A stretch of 64,000 nucleotides of DNA from Allodiplogaster sudhausi (GCA_945643635.1 CALZFC010000017.1:26001-90000), one strand, 5' to 3'. Shown: positions 25,386 to 36,774, counted from the stretch's first letter. Notes: generated by a model from the sequence alone, not told the origin. A program made the numbers and translations.

Positions 25386-27391
25386 TAGGGAATCAGGTAG
25401 CAACATGGTTTGCATAAATGCAGAATGTTCTCCTTTTTATACAAATCTTGTATCCCTCTCGAATTAATTCCATAGACACCGACCGATTCCAAAAGTTGAT
25501 GACATTGAGTTTTGGCGCCCATCGCTCTGGCAGGAAGAGCATCGCTGCGGCCGACGCAAATTTGTACGTCTACAATACTCGAAAACTGCCTTAGTTTATT
25601 TCTTTCCTTTCAACATAAATATTTATTTTAATTATTATTGTTTGCGTAGGAAGCTTGTGACAAGAAGTCAAAAATGAGGCAGAACTTGCCTCTGTCGTCA
25701 CGACCGTTTGGACAATGTTGAGCAGCGAGTTGAGGCCCGAGGCGACGAGAAGCATCCTTATGTTAAGATTTATTCTTGTTTTTTTTAAAACATAATTCTA
25801 TACATTTTGATATATCTTTTTCCTGGCAAATTAATCTAATTATCTAAAAAAAAAATGTAAATATTTAGTTAGACCGTACATGCTGGCCGAACTCGTTTGG
25901 CGGTCATTGGCGAAGAGAAGCGCGGCAGTCGCAGCGCACTGGAGGAGCGGGCCGAGGCCGCAGAAGAGGAGATTGCGGCGGACCTCGAATGTAGTGACTT
26001 GTGATTCAATTATATTGAATGTAACGTCTGGTTGGACAATTCTGTTCCAGCGTGTGAATTGTTCAGCCTATTGCTACATTTGAACTCCTCCGCTTCCTCC
26101 AATTCGCTCTCACCATCGCGACGTTCTCCATTTCGAAGGGACGCTCCCACTCGAAGAAGTTGTCCATTCGGAGGCGCATCATAAAACGCTGAAGGAATTA
26201 CTTACTTCTACTGTTCAACATGCAAATAATTAGATTACATAATTAGCATCCAAAACACAGCGAGAGGAATATTTAAGTGACAAATATATATTTTTGTCAC
26301 TTTGTTATGGAATTGCACGGCCAGCTCGCTAAAGAGAGAAGCGAGGAGAGCGAGTACGAAGATGACAGTGACGATTATGGCAGGCAGGGAGAAGGTGTCG
26401 AAGGAGCCTGGGTATTCCTCATCTTATTTCTCCCTCCTTCTATCTCTTCCTCTCTTTCTCTTATTTTCTCTCCTCTCCTCTCCTCTCTCTTTCTTTCTAC
26501 ATCTCTACCTTTTACTCTCTTTCTTCTTTCTCGTACGTTCTCTCTCGCCCAATCTTCTCTTTATCTATCTCTTATTCGGTCATCATTTTCTTATGTATCT
26601 CCTTTACTCTCCCAGTCTCTTCCTCTTTCATGCCATCTCTCCCCCACTCTGCTTCTCCCCTAGTACCAGTGCTGCTCCATAGCGTTGGCGCATCCCAGTT
26701 GCTCCCCACTGCTGCAGCCGTAATTCCAAAGGCAATTGCATACGATAGACCCATTCGCACCTGCAGATATATTAAATTGATTTAATTTATTGATTGAAAC
26801 AAAATAATAGTTGAGAAAATAATAACAAAATAATAGCCCCCATTTATCGATTACTCGCTCTCTCTTTCTATTCTCTTCCCCTCTCTCTCACTCTCTCATT
26901 CTCTCTCACTCTCTCCCTTTCTCTCCCTCTCTTTCTCACTCATCTTTCCGTCTCTCTCTTTCTCTTTCTCTCCATTCTCTCTCTCACCTTCTCTCACTCT
27001 CTCCCCCTCTCTCTCCAACCATATAGTCGAGTCGCAACGGCCGCGTCTCCCACTCGTTGATTACGTTTCCGACGATGACGTCATAGACGTGGCTCGCTTC
27101 GTTCAGCCAAAGCAATTGAGCTGCAGTTTAGCCGATGTTTAAATGGATTCAAATTTCCCGCCAGAATTAAAAGATTTCTATAAATTGCCTGAAACATAGC
27201 AGAAGATGATGAACGAGCCCCAGACGCGAGCGGATACCTAGAATGTGAAGAATGTTTCCTGCTTTCTTCCTATGTCTTCTCAATCGCAGAAGGACGGCTA
27301 CACTCGTCTTTCTAACTCCCTCTATTTCTCTCTCCCTCGCAATCACTCTTCTTCCTCACTCTCTCACACTCTTCGTCCGCCTCTCTCTTTG

Positions 27392-27431
<40 letters not shown>

Positions 27432-30400
27432 CCCTTCTCTCTCTCTCTTACTCTACTCACTTTATCTAATCCGCGGTCGTATGGCACGGAGTAGAAGTAG
27501 TGAAGTAAGCTGCCGATGGAAAGGAGAGTCGAGCGGTGGTCTTGGAAATTATCCTGTGGAGTCTGGAAGAGGAAGAAGAGAGAGAGAGAGGGGAGAGAGA
27601 AAGAGAGAAAGAGAGCAGAAAATAGAGTGAATGACCCACATCGCCTGAACCAGGAATGATGGCTGCCATGAGAATGCGTAAAATGACGGTGATAGCTGTT
27701 GCTGATGCTGCTCCTTGTGCAGAATATTGCAGAGAAGCGGACACCTGGGTCTCTCATTTCATTGTTCTCTCTCCTTCTCAGTCTTTTCTCAAATTCTCTC
27801 CTTTACTCTCGCTAGCTTTCACTCTCTCCCTCTCTCTCTCTCTCTCTTCCTCTCTCTCTCTCTCCGGCTTCTCTCTTTTGCATCATTCTGTCACCGACAT
27901 ACGTTTCCACGAAGCTGCTGCCGCATCAGCAACTCGCATTTCTCGTACATTGGGCCCGCCTCGCACTCGCAATATGCGCTGTCCACCTGAAGAGACTCTA
28001 TCTCTCTCCCTGTCTTCTTCTCTGCCCCAGTCTCTCTATCTCCCTGTCGATCTCTCTCTCTCTCTATGTCTGTCCGTCTGTCTCATTCTATCAATTTGAA
28101 CAACCCTCACTAACGTTTTCAACGCATCTGCCCAGTTTGCATGTCATGTTCGTGCAAAATTTTGGCGCCAGGAAGCAGGTGCGACCCTGGAATTTATAAA
28201 TCATAAAATATTAATTCAAAGATTCGATGTAGTCGAAAAATGCAAACGATGAAATACATATGTTTTTGGCGTAAATGGTATACATTCTTATCTTTCTGTA
28301 CTATATAATGATACCTTTATTCAATTACAAAATATATAGATATTAATTGTATTTATTACATTTGGTGTAGTCTCTTTCTGCTATTTCGTAAACCTCACCG
28401 TCCATCCGGGCTTGCAGACGCACTCCGTTTCATTGCAGAATTCCGTGCCGATCGGATCGCAGTCGGCGCACGACTTGAAGGGTTCCGAAGAAGGAGCTTC
28501 TTCGTAGAGGACTCCGCCTCCGCCTTGGGCTATAGGAGAGTTTGGTCAAGGAAAGTGAGCGATGGGAAGAGAGAGAGAGAATGAGAGAGAGAGAAAGGGA
28601 GAGAGAAAGAGGTCGAGAAAGAGGTGGAGGAATAGAAAGGGAGAGGGGGAGAGAAAGAGAAAGAGAGGGGCGAGAAAGAGAACGGGAGAAAGAGAAAGGG
28701 AAAGGGAAAGAAAGAGGGGAAAAAAGAAAAGTAATAGGGAGGCCAAGAGATTGAATGAGAATAACTGTTCGGTGAGGGGCAGCTGAAGAGAGTCGGATGC
28801 GGAGTGAGCTGTCCAATATCAGAGCAGGTTGATGTGAAAGTGACTTCGGGAACTTGAGCACATTCAAAGTCAACCGAATCCTGATATGATGTTAATGGTA
28901 CTGTTCATATTTCTGTCAACAGAGACGGAGTTTTGAGAATGAAGATATGGAGAGATAGAGAGTTAGAGAATGATAGAAAACGAGAGAGAAAGAGAGCGAG
29001 AGAGACAGAGAGGGACAGAAACAGAGAGAGCGAGCGAGCGAGTGAGAGAGAGAGAGAGACAATGTGAGAGAGCCAACGGAACCGTGTAGTTGATCATCGC
29101 CATCTTGCTGTCATCTCTGACAGTGAGAATACTGGCTAGTTCGTATTCCTTTAGGGTCGCCTCCACTGTGCATGTCGGAGGGTTGCAGAACTCTGCAGGT
29201 TTGTCTTAGACAAATATGTCTTTTTATTAACAAAAAGTATTTATAATTAGTCAATTTTTATTAATTAATCATGTAAATACAGATTTGAAGATGAACTATG
29301 CATATAAATACATATGTATAGAGAACACAGAAAACCGACTGGGCCGCATGCAGACAGCGACCGCTCTCGGATAAATAGAGTAGGCGCTCAGATCACTCGC
29401 CAATGTCACGTCCTGCGGAACATTGTATTGTTCAGCGAAATAGACTTTATTTCCTCACACAAAATGGCCATTAATTCTTAACATCAATGTTATGTACTTA
29501 ATTTGTCCACGACCATGATTTATTTTCTTTCGTTAGTTATAAAATAATGCATAAACAAACTGTCCCGAAATAAAATATTAGCGATAACAATAGATTAATA
29601 GGAAGAAATAGGCATTTCTCTAACCAATTGCGCGTTCAAATCCGATAGGCTGATGACTCGTACGGTTCGTGTGGCGCGGAATGCTGCGGTCGCATGCGAG
29701 TTGACGTAGAGGGGAGGGAGGCCGCCGTTCGACTCTCGGCTGATGTTATAATAATATACAAACCGTTTTCAACGAGCTATTCCACCATTTGGCTTAGGCC
29801 GCAATAGCCGACATGTCATTGAAGGTTACTGTAGGAGTCTGTCCTTCCCATTCTCGCTCTCTTTCTCTCTAGCTTCTCTAGCTCTCTCTCTCTCACATTC
29901 TCTCTCTTTTTTCTCTAACAGCATCTCTCCTATAGCCTTCCTCTCAGCGTCCAGCTCAGCAGCTCCCATCATGTCGCTGAAAGTCTTCCGCTGGCACGCA
30001 CCCAAGCAGTCCATGTATGATTTGCCTGAAACGGGAGTAGGTATACTGTACTACAAGAAACAAAATTAATTCTAATCTCCCGCCAATTCCCCTCAAAATA
30101 CCGCCTGCGATCCATGTTGGATATATGCACGACGTTGCGCCCTCCGTAAGACCGAGCGGACATGGGTGCGTGCAGTTGTCATCTGCTGAAGATAAATGGC
30201 TTTTAGTCGTCGTAGTTCTAATTCTTATTTCCCGAATTTGCACCTTTCTTTCCTTTTACTTATACTTCTTCATGATCTCTATTTGGATCCTATGTTTGCT
30301 TCGCGCTAAAGTGTACAATAATAAAGCGTACAGGCTGAAGCCGTCGTTGACTCATCACCATCATCAATAATGACGCCGTGGTCCGAGTAGGGCGTTAGGG

Positions 30401-33400
30401 AGAGTGAAGGAGTCGGCGAGTCGGAGAGCGACAACGATGTCAGCGGGCTATACAACAATGTAATTTTATCGTCTCTGAAAAGCTAGCTTAAAAAACATAA
30501 CAATCCTTGACTATATCAAGCCCAATTTGGACAGTGGATATATTGTTGTGTATAAGGTGGAACTCTCTCTATCGTAGACTCTTCAATGCTCGAAAATTTT
30601 GAAAGTTGAAAAGAAGGACCTTTTTGAAGACGCTGTTTCTTTGTCGGAGCGATACTTGGTGGTGCTCGTTGAGAATGCACTGGAAATCACAGAATAGTTT
30701 CTAAGTTGTTTTTATTAATTGTCACAAGGGATCTTTAATTGTTTTTTTTTTAAATAAATTATGAATCATTATATTTAATGAAGTTCTATTTATTTATAGG
30801 CAGCAACCTCTGTGTCGCGACCTCTGGAACCAATTTCGAGTCCTTTGTTGTCGGGATTGATGTCACGACGTTTAATATTGGGGTCGATGTCGCGACCTTC
30901 GAAATCGCTGCTGGAATGTTTTCCGTTGACAAAGTAGCAGTGGGGGCTAGCTGGGTGCTTTTGGGTGCATCTGATTGTGAAGTAGGCACTGGCGAAGCTC
31001 CATGCTCAATTGATGCGCCTTCATCGGTAGATCCAAGCGGGCTCGTCTGTGTATTGAATCTCGTGGTGTCGGGATCTTCATTCGTCGTGCTCTGTTGAGC
31101 TGTCTCTGAGCTTCTTTGCCGTTCGATCGTGGTTTCAGGTGACGACGGCGTCGTGTTCTCGTCATTGGCTTCGGATGTAGACAATCCGGCAATTCCAGTC
31201 GAGGAACCCGAAAAAGAGGCAGCACTGTCGCTACTGCCCCTTTTTCCGGATTCAGTTGCCGTAGCTGAATCAGTGCTCATTGTAATCGATTCTGTCTCGG
31301 TTACCGATGCAGAGATTGTTCTCGATTTGGCTGAGCTAGTCATTGAGGAGATGCCAGAGACCGGGCTGGTCGACATTGATGCGGAGTTAGTTGAAGACGG
31401 AGAGGAAGAAGACGGAGTTTCGGAGAAATTCGGTGACATCGACCTCGAGCTGCTGGAGCTCTCGCCCGATTTAGTTTTTGTCGGCGAGAATGTGGAGGTG
31501 GCTAAATCTGTAGCTTAATTGTAAGCGATACAATAGCATTAACTCTTATTTTTTACATATTGATGTGAAATAAAAAATATATACAAATGCGTACATGAGT
31601 ACATAGATTGAACGAACCAGGTGTCTCCGAATTTTCGTGAAGAGTTGAAGCAGAAGACATCATGTTGGTTGAGGTTGAGTGAGATGATGAAAATTCTGTT
31701 TGAAGATTAGAAGAAGAGGCAGTGAAGGTGGAGGGAGAGGAAGATTGTATGTGAAGAGGCGATGCTGAGGTGGCCACATTGCTGGAGGTGGAGAGAGAGG
31801 ATGATTCTCTTTGAGTCTATTCGGGCGGCACGGTCGTCAATTGTTGACGTCGGGTTCTGCTTGTGACTTCCGTGGAAGGAATTGTCGTTCGCTCCTCCAC
31901 CTGTTTTCAAGTTGAATTAGTCTTGTTTTCAACTGCATTCATAGGGCAGTCATTGGATTCAGAAGATTACCCTTCTGTAAGCTTATCCTATTCGTTATAA
32001 AAGCACACCGCATTCCATCAAACAACAAGCGAGTGCTCGGTTTTGTATTCATTCAACGAATTCAAAGGTTATTCACATTTTCGTCTTATTCATCTTGTTT
32101 TTCAAAGGACAACGAAGAGATCAGGAAGAATTGAGAATTTAAATGTCCATTAAATCTCCATTGAATTAATTCTTGTTAATTGAAAATAGGTGTCTCATTT
32201 TCATTTCCTCACCAGGAACCCTTGTAACAAGAAACACTAACCCGAGTTGACAGCAAGCCCACACGCGTTGTAGTTGCTTTTCCTAGCTCCTGCCCTCGCG
32301 TCTTCATTACGTAACTGTCAGATAATGACGTTGACGAATGCTCGCTGTCCATTTGAGGTGATGTAATAGCCAGCTCGTCGGAGGTAGTAACAACCGAATC
32401 AATGGTAGAAGAAGCCAGCGACGTGCCCATGGCTTTGTCTGAGGAAGGCTCAGAAGGTTGATCGAAGGTGGAAGATTGAGGCGACTTTAGAGTCACTGGG
32501 GATGAAGCCGGAATTGCCATTTCAGTTGCCGAAGAACTCGTAGCTTCCCGCCAGCTACTGGAGGTGGACGATTCATCCTCAGACGAGCCAATAGTTGGCG
32601 ACTCCATTGAATCTGCCGACGAAGTTGTTTTGCCAGAACGAAATGCCACATCTATTGCTGTTGTCTTTTGCATCTCCGTACTTTTCTGAAAGCCTTCTGA
32701 GGAACTTGGCGTTGTGAACAATTCGTTCGGAGTAGTAGTTTGTGAAGAAGATTCTGTAAACAATTCACCTTTTCTTGGAGTCGTAGTCTGTGACGAACCT
32801 TTGACTGAAGTTATAGTTGAAGTCGTCGAGGAAGCTTCCGATGAAGAGTCCGACATGGTATATAATTGTGAGGTTCCATCTGTTGTTGCAGTCAAGTGCC
32901 CATTGCTACTTGCTGTTGTTGTGGGAGTTGCTTTCAGTGATGATTGGCGCGAGTTTACAGTGTCCGCGTTCTCAGCCAGTGATGTCATAGTACTCTGTTC
33001 TTCCAAGTCAGCTGCAATCGTGTGTGAGGTAGTTCCGTCCATCACTGGAGAATTATCTGCCGTTCCATATCGTGTCGATGCAATGATTGATTCAGAGAAT
33101 GCTGTAGTTGTTGTCTGTTCAGGAGTCAACACTTCATCGCTTGCGATTTCTGAAGTGCTCATCGAGCTTTCGTCAAGGATGAGTAGGCCAGTGATTGTGG
33201 AGTCTTCAGGTGTTTCTTCTTGCGACGTCATTCGTACATCCGAGTCGGTTGTCGAGACGAAGACGGACGGTGACGAAGCAGAGCGCTCACTTTTTGAAGT
33301 ATAGACAGAAGTCTCCTCAGATTTCATAACCAGACTGTCGCTTTGGGAGATTGTTGATGTGGACGACTTCGTAGTTTGCATTTCGGAAGTGGTTCCACTC

Positions 33401-35886
33401 GTCGATGAGACGGCGTTGTTTGGCTTCTCTGAAGCGCTAGTGGAGAGCGTACTTCTCTTGTTGTTAGGCACCGCTGTGACAAGTGAAGATGAAGTTGCGT
33501 CCATCTCGTTTCCTGTCATATCAAATGTAACTACCGTTGTGCTTGAGTCTTCCAAGGTGGAGGCAGATGAAATATCACCATCTGATTCCCCAGCCACGCT
33601 GCTGCCTGGAGCCGCTGTTGATGTGGACGTCTTTGTGATTTTAATTTCGGACGTTGTTCCACTTGTCTTCTTGGCTGTCGATGAGACGGCGCGGTTAGGC
33701 TTATCTGACGTGCTAGTGGAGGGCGTGGCCATATTAGGCGTCGTTTTCTCTGTGGGGGTAGCTTTCAGTGATGATTTACGCGACTCTGCTGTATCAGTGC
33801 TCTCAGCAGGTGATGGCACCGTACTCTTTTCCACAAAGTCAGCTGTAATAAACCATGAGGTAGCTTCGTCCGTCGCTGGAGAATCATCAACCGTTCCATC
33901 TTGTGTCGATGCAATGATTGATTCAGAGAATCTTGTAGTTGTTGACTGTTCAGGCGTCGGCCCTTCAATGTCGATTGTGGTGTCCGAAGTGGAACACGAG
34001 CTTTCGTCAACGATGACTTCGTTAGTGATCGTGGAGCCTTCAGGGGTTCCTTCTTGCGTGCTAGGCGCTTGCGTCGTCGTCGGCAGAACCGAGTCGGTTG
34101 TTTCAATGGCAGCCGAACGGGAGCTCTGAACGAATGATTCCGAAGCAGATGTCGAAATGAAGGCAGCAGATGATGAATCTAAGCGCTGTTTGCTTGTAGT
34201 ATAGAAAGAAGTCCCCTCCGATTCCTCAGCCACGCTGTCGCTTTGAGAACCCGTTGATGTGGACGACTTTTTAGTTTGAATTTCGGACGTTCCGTGTGTC
34301 GTCTTGGCTGTCGAAGAGACGGCATTGTCTGGCTTCTCTGGCGCGCTGGTGGGGGGCGTCTTCTTCTTAGGTACTGCTTTGCACACAGGGTAATACTTCC
34401 CCCAATCCACTTCGCAGTACATAGTGTCGCTAGTGGAGGGCGTCGTCATCTTAGGTACAGTTTTGCACACAAGGGGAGAAGAATCCCAATCCAATGCGCA
34501 TTCCATAGTGTTGTCCTTTCCAGTACTTGGTGTTGTCAACGTTGCTTTGCTTCCAGTCTCAGCAGAAGTCTCCCATTTGATGGCGGAAACGGTAGTAGTC
34601 GAACCAGGCGGCGGCTTTGAACTAGTTGCCAATTTCGTTGTATCTGCAATCGTTGTTGATGCATCTCGTAGCGGCTAATAGGTGAAATTGTCTTAATGGA
34701 GAAAAAAGTTTACATTATTATCGGACGGATTGTAACACTGTATTTGTGTATTGAATATGTGCTTATTTATAAGCAAATCAGTATGTGTTTGCAGTAATAA
34801 TCTATGTATGTTGCATAATTTTCAATGCAATTATTCAACTACTTGCACATATATAGTTATTTATCATTTGCATTAGACTTATTTATATATGTATCTACAT
34901 ACATTTATGTTCGATTTCTATTTATTTAATAGAATTAGTAGGTTGTTATATTGCTACTTGATGTACATGACACACGGAGCATGAACACCAAAAACTCCTG
35001 CGCGAAAAACCGGTATACAACTGCAATTCCCTTTTATTATGACATTTGTACTGCAAATACTATACACGAATTCGTAAAAAAAACGTTTAGGAAAGTTTTT
35101 AAAGTTAAACATTTTGTTTGACAGTTAGATATCTCCTCGCGTTTCTCTGTAGAACCGCAAGAAACAACAAAAAGAATTAGGAAAATGCTGTCTTCATTTA
35201 TTTAGACATTGCAAGAGAAGATGTTAAATAAAAAAATTTTCCCGCCTGTAGGTAAGTGGTAAGACAAATTCAAATCTTTGATGTACGCAGCCACATAGCA
35301 CATCCAAGAATTCAAATTTGGCTGTGTACTGTCAGGATCCGCCCACTTCAGCCGCCAATTGTAACATGGAGTGGAACACAATTGTGCTGAAGTATAGTAA
35401 GTACAGTGTTGTACCATGAAAATGTGACTTCCGATGTCACAACGTTCTCTGTGTGTGATGAAGTGTTCGCATAATAATGGGCATATACTGACCAGTGTAT
35501 CGCTTAAGTCCGGAATAGAATTTGTTTCATGCTCCTTTGCATCTAATGTGCGTTTAATAAATCAGTTAGGTATTTAATTTTACAACTTCATTGCAAATTC
35601 AACCTGCTTCCGTACTCTTGACGAGCCCTCCGCTATCTGGCGATGCGAAGAGGCCGGACTTCACGGTGGTCATGATTAGGCTTTGCGTTGTGGGAAATGC
35701 TGCAATAAATTGTCATACGAGCGGCAGCCATTTGGGGGGGGGTTGAGCAGTTCTACTTTTTGATATGCTGCCAAGCCAGTAAGCAGAAGGGTTCCTTAAA
35801 ATGTTCGACTTCCAACCAGGGTTCGGATGTTTTGGATCTCCGAATGATAGCAGAACGGCCAAGCAGAGTTGGAGTGATAGTCCCAT
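18717..35886 (-). CDS. Giant receptor-like gene: signal peptide, mucin region, EGF pair, multi-pass membrane domain, long tail
   Basis: One phase-consistent exon chain of roughly 2,000 residues. It starts at ATG 35884-35886 (MGLSLQLCLAVLLSFG, a signal peptide) and stops at TGA 18717-18719. The order is a Cys-containing N-terminus, a very long Ser/Thr-rich stalk (32213-34674 in one exon), a Cys-rich region, two EGF-like units, about seven hydrophobic segments, and a charged cytoplasmic tail. The layout resembles adhesion-type receptors, but no GAIN/GPS cleavage motif was recognised and the helices could not be matched to a named family. Three introns appear to use GC donors and one acceptor is non-canonical. 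The chain could instead be two genes joined by my reading; the weakest joins are 35446 to 34674 and the exon around 31.6-31.9 kb. Details are in the four block entries. Confidence 0.5.
19440..22560 (+). mobile_element. CR1/Jockey-like non-LTR retrotransposon
   Basis: LINE lying antisense in an intron of the minus-strand receptor-like gene. It has one long frame with endonuclease and reverse transcriptase and a T-rich 3' UTR with ATAAAG then ATATATATATAAG near the 3' end, where a tail would be expected. The 5' end is not defined: no ORF1 was seen upstream and the sequence before about 19.44 kb is ordinary AT-rich DNA, so the copy is probably 5'-truncated. Target-site duplications were not identified. 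Confidence 0.8.
19585..22428 (+). CDS. LINE ORF2: endonuclease / reverse transcriptase
   Basis: Open for about 948 codons after an in-frame TAG (19582-19584); the first ATG is 19774, which would cut off the start of the endonuclease (ALINIRSIGRKLPILDHF). The APE-type endonuclease shows LLTETW and AGDFNCPEINW. The reverse transcriptase shows RPISLTCSLSKVMERII, YGFRPRHSVSTALL, the first catalytic Asp in AFIDFTKTFDSI, GVNQGTCLGPLLFLIYINDI and YADD. These are the order and spacing of a CR1/Jockey-group element, and all visible catalytic residues are present. Translation of the N-terminus would need the TAG to be bypassed or an upstream start that is now missing. Likely a recent copy, because the frame is intact. 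Confidence 0.85.
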   Translation, partial: VSPHLAPSLVSNCSPTSSLPCALINIRSIGRKLPILDHFRFRHKTSVFLLTETWATADSVSDAMLSFNSDYNAFRSDRSSDSIGGGVCILSDSCLPSYLVHSLSFGKFCQQVSVAVTFDSSKIVFHCVYRSPSCPAADFIACLDTIHDTILEHYSHSHIIAGDFNCPEINWNAYDPLSLSMPTTLTPSCLSLLSLCHTLSLSQHVSEPTRNQSLLDLVFSTDSSLVSACSVLPPLPSLDHSPVAFHVSLPSLPPQSHFQIRDFKRANWSLINSFLLAINWTNLLSSASDVDSLYSVFLEKIHFVIDNFVPIRSISRTHPQFPFQVQKLARTCDSLYKCRSSIGLSPFLHASRKLKKALYHHRRQLENRISSRGNMRLFYRYANGCIKDNTSIGPIKTSYAICTDAPSKAQAFADYFEDCFDFTSVSPPPPPSDSTPYTAGRLDYIEFTSETISRALSKLPSRNSTSPDRIPYIFLKKAAVSITTPITIIFNRIMMYGQIPKIWSRALIRPVYKRKGSREDCVNYRPISLTCSLSKVMERIISRQIFLYLEEHSILTPFQYGFRPRHSVSTALLSTLNEWHRALDSSQYVTTAFIDFTKTFDSIPRPHLLYKLSKIGISGSLLRFFDSFLANRNQSVIINDSTSLPYSINSGVNQGTCLGPLLFLIYINDIVECIPSGCYFTIYADDIKVYTYNDQPLLQSALNAIDLWANKWGLIISLDKTVIMTIGNHPIPPVFSLRGIPLPTVSSFKDLGITYDSELSFREHILTIVRKASARCAYILRSFRSRNRSILTRLYNIYVLPILDSLSEVWNPSAVQYVNMVERVQRSFTRSIFKRSGRSMSYDQRLQTLGLPSLEQRRLVTDLVTTFKIMRNLTPIEPTHFFQFPTGYSSNLRGHSLRLSFPSLRSLRYRRSCLSYRVVRLWNSLLDHHVSTNSLSSFRTYCLNVTS
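22429..22869. other. LINE 3' UTR and flanking intron
   Basis: T-rich LINE tail to about 22560, then a GC-rich patch (22630-22725, several CGCG/ACGCGT motifs) of unknown role. No exon with splice sites fits here. Confidence 0.5.
23560..23665. repeat. (GA)n array in a receptor-like gene intron
   Basis: Purine run on the plus strand, so pyrimidine in the transcript. A similar array lies at 24255-24385. Plus-strand (CT)n arrays at about 26410-26650 and 26860-27010 have the opposite polarity. Confidence 0.85.
25490..27745 (-). CDS. Exon block: multi-pass membrane domain
   Basis: Exons near 27645-27745 (ATAITVILRILMAAIIPG), 27460-27557 (HRSTLLSIGSLLHYFYSVPY), 27190-27233 (ARVWGSFIIFCYV), 27020-27120, 26675-26762 (MGLSYAIAFGITAAAVGSNW), 26297-26405 (SLPAIIVTVIFVLALLASLF), 26110-26192, 25880-25985 (NLLFCGLGPLLQCAATAALL), 25690-25755 (MLLVASGLNSLLNIVQTVVT) and 25495-25570. 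About seven hydrophobic segments in this order, with a basic RNLLFCG-type loop and a GLNS...Q segment last, recall a seven-helix receptor of the secretin/adhesion type. This is a weak resemblance only. Donors at 27187-27188 and 25688-25689 are GC. Confidence 0.55.
27905..30685 (-). CDS. Exon block: Cys-rich region and two EGF-like units
   Basis: Exons near 30600-30670, 30330-30450, 30110-30185 (SDDNCTHPCPLGLTEGATSC), 29920-30025 (SYMDCLGACQRKTFSDMM), 29637-29745, 29335-29420, 29088-29198 (FCNPPTCTVEATLKEYELAS), 28770-28882, 28400-28513, 28100-28180 and 27910-27992. The EGF-like units read CADCDPIGTEFCNETECVCK then PGWTGRTC, and CTNMTCKLGRC then AYCECEAGPMYEKC. Each shows the C-x-C-x(n)-G-x-x-C spacing of an EGF module. 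Exon joins are phase-consistent throughout. The EGF pair lies immediately before the first hydrophobic segment, so it would sit at the membrane surface. Microsatellites fill several introns (about 28560-28720, 28940-29065). Confidence 0.6.
30790..35886 (-). CDS. Exon block: signal peptide and Ser/Thr-rich stalk
   Basis: Exons: 35757-35886 (signal peptide, then DPKHPNPGWKSNILRNPSAY), 35604-35699, and about 35250-35446, a Cys-rich exon (CDIGSHIFMVQHC, then C-STPC and WMCYVAAYI). Then comes 32213-34674, an uninterrupted 820-codon Ser/Thr exon. Near its start sit two copies of a short Cys pair motif, C-A-L-D-W-x5-V-C-K-x-V-P-K and C-E-V-D-W-x5-V-C-K-x-V-P-K. The exon also contains long internal near-duplicates (KPNNAVSSTSGTTSEMQTTK type). 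Further Ser/Thr exons lie at about 31614-31897 and 30790-31515. In the former the frame meets a TAG near 31817 unless a 51-base intron (GTCACA...GAATAG) is removed. Expected to be extracellular and O-glycosylated. No homologue recognised. Confidence 0.55.
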
Positions 35887-36635
35887 CTCAGCAACCGGCA
35901 GTTCGCTCTTACGGATCTATGATTATCAGTCTTTCACTTTTTATATAGACTTGTCTATTAGAATTAAATTTCGAACTCAATCAAGTTACTACTTTACAGT
36001 AAAATAAATATGTTTCGAATGGGTAAGGGTGATGGAGAGCGAAAGGATGTGCAGATATATGGAGACAAAGCTGATGAGAAGGAGGGAAGATACTCATATC
36101 AGAGACAACCACGGAGAGATGATGGTGCGAGACGGAAAAAGAGGGATAGACAGAGAGCGACTCAATTGATGGGGAGAAAGGGTGATAGAGGGACAGCGAT
36201 TCAACATGTACATACATATATATGTATGTATTACTGAAGAGGGATACCGTAGAGCGTCTGCTACCTCCGGGCTTCAAGATCGGATATGAAGTGCGGTTTT
36301 CACTTCGCCTCGCCTCCTCTTCTCCTGCCCATCCCCCTGCTCATTATTTTTATGTCCCTTGCTTCGGCCGTAGCAACAGTCTTCTTCTCATTGCGACCAC
36401 TCGGTTATCTTCCCGATTTTCCACCTCTCTCTTTCTCCCTCTCTCTCTCTCTGTCTCTCTCTCACTCTCTCTTTCCCTCCATCCCTCTCTCGGTTTCTCA
36501 CCTTTCCTCTCTCTCTATCTCTCACTCTCTCTTTCCCTCTTTCCCTCTCTCTCTCTTTCTCACCTTTCCTCTCTCTCTCACTCTCTCTTTCAGTCTTTCC
36601 CTTTTCATTCTCTCTCTCTCTCTTTCTCGCCTTCC

Positions 36636-36684
<49 letters not shown>

Positions 36685-36739
36685 CTCTTTCTCTCATCCC
36701 TCTTTCCCTCTCCGCCTCTTATCCTCTCTCATGTCGGTC

Positions 36740-36774
<35 letters not shown>

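Noticed and set aside
32714..34129. Plus-strand frames opposite the Ser/Thr stalk
   Set aside because: Antisense of Ser/Thr codons gives Val/Glu/Ser-rich frames; the minus-strand frame has the splice sites and signal peptide.
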